Assembly: GCF_041359055.1 (NCBI RefSeq)
Contig: NZ_JBGJKZ010000006.1
Coordinates: forward strand, 62,001 to 126,000
DNA length: 64,000 nt
Source: Paenalcaligenes hominis_A
GTDB lineage: Bacteria; Pseudomonadota; Gammaproteobacteria; Burkholderiales; Burkholderiaceae_B
Direction of reading: 5' to 3'
Shown here: in pieces, positions 62,255-64,000 of the stretch
Layout: each line of letters begins with the position of its first letter
Numbering within the stretch: position 1 is the first letter of the stretch
The notes under the pieces: model-generated
What the model saw: the letters and a program-made list of their open reading frames with translations, nothing else
Told to the model about the DNA's origin: nothing
The model's database searches: none
Translations under genes and position numbers: made by a program

Positions 62255-62846
62255 GACCGGAAGCCCCGGTCAACATAATTGGATCAATACCTAATTGACC
62301 TAAAGCCGCTTGGTAGCGTTCGGCCGCAGGTATGGAGAATAAAATGTCGAGGTTAGCCTCCACATGAAGCCACGCCCCTCCAGCCATTTCCTCTTCAAGC
62401 TGCCCCGCTGACCACCCCGCATAGCCTAAGGTAACCAGTAGCTGATCGGGACCACTACCTATAGCAACCTCTTGCAACACATCGCGTGACGTCGTTAGCG
62501 CCACCTCTGAACCCATGCTGATGCTTGAACTGTAATCGCCTACAGGCGTGTGTAAAACAAAACCACGGTCAGTTTGGACTGGGCCCCCAAAGAAAACGGG
62601 AGCATTTTGACGCACGTCAATTTCCAAAGATAAATCTAAGTCTATGCGTTGTAACAAATCGCCAAGAGTTAAATCAGTAGGACGATTTATCACAACGCCT
62701 AGTGCGCCTTGATCACTGTGCTCGCAGATATAAATCACAGTATCTGCTAAGCTGCCTCCCACCATGCCCGGCATTGCAATCAGTAACTGATTGGTGAAAT
62801 CAACTCGCGGGGTTTGGGATGCGTTAGGTGTAGGTGTAGTCATCAA
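62247..62846 (-). CDS. YqgE/AlgH family protein
   Basis: 199 residues. FTNQLLIAMPGMVGGSLADT, VIYICEHSDQGALGVVINRP, FFGGPVQTDRGFVLH and LVTLGYAGWSAGQLEEEMAG are family signatures. AlgH was named for a reported effect on alginate regulation in Pseudomonas, but the biochemical role is unknown. The yqgE-ruvX pair is widely conserved. Usually pyrR or pyrB follows in betaproteobacteria; here it is plsC. Confidence 0.93.
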   Translation of the reverse strand: MMTTPTPNASQTPRVDFTNQLLIAMPGMVGGSLADTVIYICEHSDQGALGVVINRPTDLTLGDLLQRIDLDLSLEIDVRQNAPVFFGGPVQTDRGFVLHTPVGDYSSSISMGSEVALTTSRDVLQEVAIGSGPDQLLVTLGYAGWSAGQLEEEMAGGAWLHVEANLDILFSIPAAERYQAALGQLGIDPIMLTGASGHA

Positions 62847-62904
62847 AATCTCCTTGAGTTGTTAGGCAAAGTAAGAACCTAATCACTAGAGACATGGTTC
62901 AGGG

Positions 62905-63069
62905 TTATACCTCGATCATTTCAAAATCTTCTTTACGTGCGCCACACTCTGGACAGACCCAATTGGGTGGCACGTCTTCCCATTTTGTACCAGGAGCGAT
63001 GCCTTCTTCGGGCAAGCCCGCTTCCTCGTCATAGATCCAACCACAAATCAAACACATCCATGTACTCAT
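62905..63069 (-). CDS. rubredoxin
   Basis: 54 residues from ATG 63069. Two CxxC metal knuckles bind one Fe(III/II): MCLICGWIYDEEAG (C6, C9) and VCPECGARKEDFEMIE (C39, C42). Small one-electron carrier of the cytosol, commonly paired with rubredoxin reductase or alkane hydroxylase; neither is in the window. Lies divergent from the ThiD-like gene, a standard betaproteobacterial pair, and 59 bp upstream of yqgE on the same strand. Confidence 0.95.
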   Translation of the reverse strand: MSTWMCLICGWIYDEEAGLPEEGIAPGTKWEDVPPNWVCPECGARKEDFEMIEV

Positions 63070-63219
63070 AAAATACTCACTAAAAAAACCACGATTGCCC
63101 TTTAGAGCGAGCAATCTATTAAAATGGGTCGATAGTACTGAATATAAACAGAATTTAATACCTGTTCATTTATCCATTTACGACATATTGTCTCGCATTT
63201 TTTCTTTGACACTGCCGCT

Positions 63220-64000
63220 ATGACCGCAACCCCACCGCCTGTAGTCTTGGTTTTTGCCCCGTTAGATCCTACTGGCTCTATGTATTTACCTGCTGATGCT
63301 GTCAGCTGTGCTGCCGTGGGCTGCCATGCGCTAAGCATTGTAACGGCAACTCATGTGCAAGACACCACTCATACCGAACTTATTACACTTAGCGCACCCG
63401 ACGTCATGTATGACCAAATGCGCTGTTTGCTCGAGGACATGAGTGTACACAGCATTAAAGCTGGTCCATTGTATTCCATTGACGCTGCCAGTGTTTTAGC
63501 ACAAATCGCCGCAGATTATACGGAATTGCCATTGGTCTTACACTTGCAATCCATTCCCGACGAGGACATTTTAAGCAACGACGCGGAAACCGATGAAATT
63601 ACTGACGCCATTTTTCAGCTTGTATTGCCTCAAACTCAGGTGGTGATAGCAGACCACACCTTATTGGCGCAATGGCAAGCCGATGGCTTGTTACCAGAAA
63701 CAGATAATCCCATCGCTAGCCTATTAGAGTTTGGGGCAAAAATGGTGTTTTACACCTTACCTGCCTCGGACCCAGGTTACGTCACGCACCAGCTTTACAA
63801 TCAAGACGGCTTATTGCACGAGTGGCAAAGCGCCGTACACCCTGCACGGCTGCAAGATACCGAGGGGTTGCTCAGCACCCTTATTAGCGCCTACTTAGCC
63901 CAAGGGCTCGACATGCGTAGCGCTTGTGCTAACGCTATCCTCTATACAGATAAGGCCTCTGAGCATGCATTTCAAGCAGGGATGGGCAGTCGTATTTTGC
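63220..64000 (+). CDS. ThiD-like hydroxymethylpyrimidine kinase family protein, 3' end cut by window edge
   Basis: Frame open from ATG 63220 to the edge: 260 codons, near the usual length of 260-280 residues, so only a few codons are missing. The ribokinase-like layout is recognisable: residues 8-26 (VLVFAPLDPTGSMYLPAD) correspond to the ThiD start SDSGGGAGIQAD, but the glycine/serine residues are changed; VGCHALSIVTATHVQDT and CLLEDMSVHSIKAGPLYS match the conserved strands. The C-terminal SALYLAQGLDMRSACANAIL region fits. Beside rubredoxin, as in other Alcaligenaceae. A divergent subgroup; hydroxymethylpyrimidine kinase activity should not be assumed. Confidence 0.75.
   Translation, partial: MTATPPPVVLVFAPLDPTGSMYLPADAVSCAAVGCHALSIVTATHVQDTTHTELITLSAPDVMYDQMRCLLEDMSVHSIKAGPLYSIDAASVLAQIAADYTELPLVLHLQSIPDEDILSNDAETDEITDAIFQLVLPQTQVVIADHTLLAQWQADGLLPETDNPIASLLEFGAKMVFYTLPASDPGYVTHQLYNQDGLLHEWQSAVHPARLQDTEGLLSTLISAYLAQGLDMRSACANAILYTDKASEHAFQAGMGSRIL

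Noticed and set aside
1..64000. CRISPR arrays, rRNA genes, prophage or transposase genes, defence systems
   Set aside because: No regularly spaced repeats, rRNA sequence, integrase, capsid, toxin-antitoxin or restriction gene was seen; apart from the small relic at 8921-8970 the window is core chromosome.

Overview
The window is a contiguous piece of a betaproteobacterial chromosome. The protein set (single-chain indolepyruvate:ferredoxin oxidoreductase, DUF3141 alpha/beta hydrolase, aroQ-accB-accC-prmA, glyA-nrdR-ribD-ribE, rplM-rpsI-argC-erpA, rnhA next to a YafS-like methyltransferase and gloB, rubredoxin next to a ThiD-like kinase) and the base composition, judged by eye as a little under 50% G+C, best fit a low-GC member of Burkholderiales/Alcaligenaceae (Paenalcaligenes, Oligella or Pelistega type). 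That placement is inference from gene content and remembered gene order. Almost everything here is core genome, and I found no convincing new multi-gene system. The clearest accessory block is an AT-rich L-tartrate utilisation cluster beside a tRNA-Ser gene.

Layout. 1-3.9 kb: RND efflux permease (cut by the left edge) and its adaptor. 3.9-5.1 kb: rnhA and a YafS-like methyltransferase, divergent from gloB-mltD-fabI (5.1-8.2 kb). 8.2-10.1 kb: a glutathione S-transferase, a small relic resembling an IS200/IS605 end, and trhO. 10.3-16.8 kb: YdjM-like membrane protein, catalase, DUF3141 protein, BrnQ carrier. 16.8-20.7 kb: ttdB, ttdA, an SLC13-type permease and a LysR regulator, all on the minus strand. 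21.1 kb: tRNA-Ser(GGA) with clear promoter and terminator. 21.2-26.8 kb: ribE, ribD, nrdR, glyA, YbhB-like protein, tyrS. 27.0-29.5 kb: murein endopeptidase and anmK. 29.5-32.7 kb: erpA, a coiled-coil membrane protein, argC, rpsI, rplM. 32.9-36.7 kb: an orphan TRAP solute-binding protein, pmbA, darP, carboxylesterase. 36.8-41.8 kb: PatZ-like acyl-CoA synthetase/GNAT fusion, gltX, a lipoprotein, an Lrp regulator. 41.9-45.4 kb: indolepyruvate:ferredoxin oxidoreductase. 45.4-49.7 kb: a 32-residue peptide gene, YggT, glycine-zipper lipoprotein, PfkB kinase, DUF3426 protein, prmA. 49.7-52.7 kb: accC, accB, aroQ, TlpA-like protein. 52.8-61.1 kb: a tightly packed plus-strand run mpl-yqiA-RNB-tonB-aroE-mtgA-lptG-apaH. 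61.1-63.1 kb: plsC, ruvX, yqgE, rubredoxin on the minus strand. 63.2 kb to the end: a ThiD-like kinase cut by the right edge.

Themes. Several genes serve the envelope: MltD, MepM, MtgA, Mpl and AnmK for murein synthesis, remodelling and recycling; LptG for lipopolysaccharide export; PlsC, AccB/AccC and FabI for lipids. The ttd cluster would import L-tartrate and dehydrate it to oxaloacetate under a LysR regulator. Compact packing is notable: many 1-8 bp overlaps, convergent genes overlapping by 46 bp (apaH/plsC), and two likely intrinsic terminators (for katA and erpA) lying within the opposite-strand neighbour's coding sequence.
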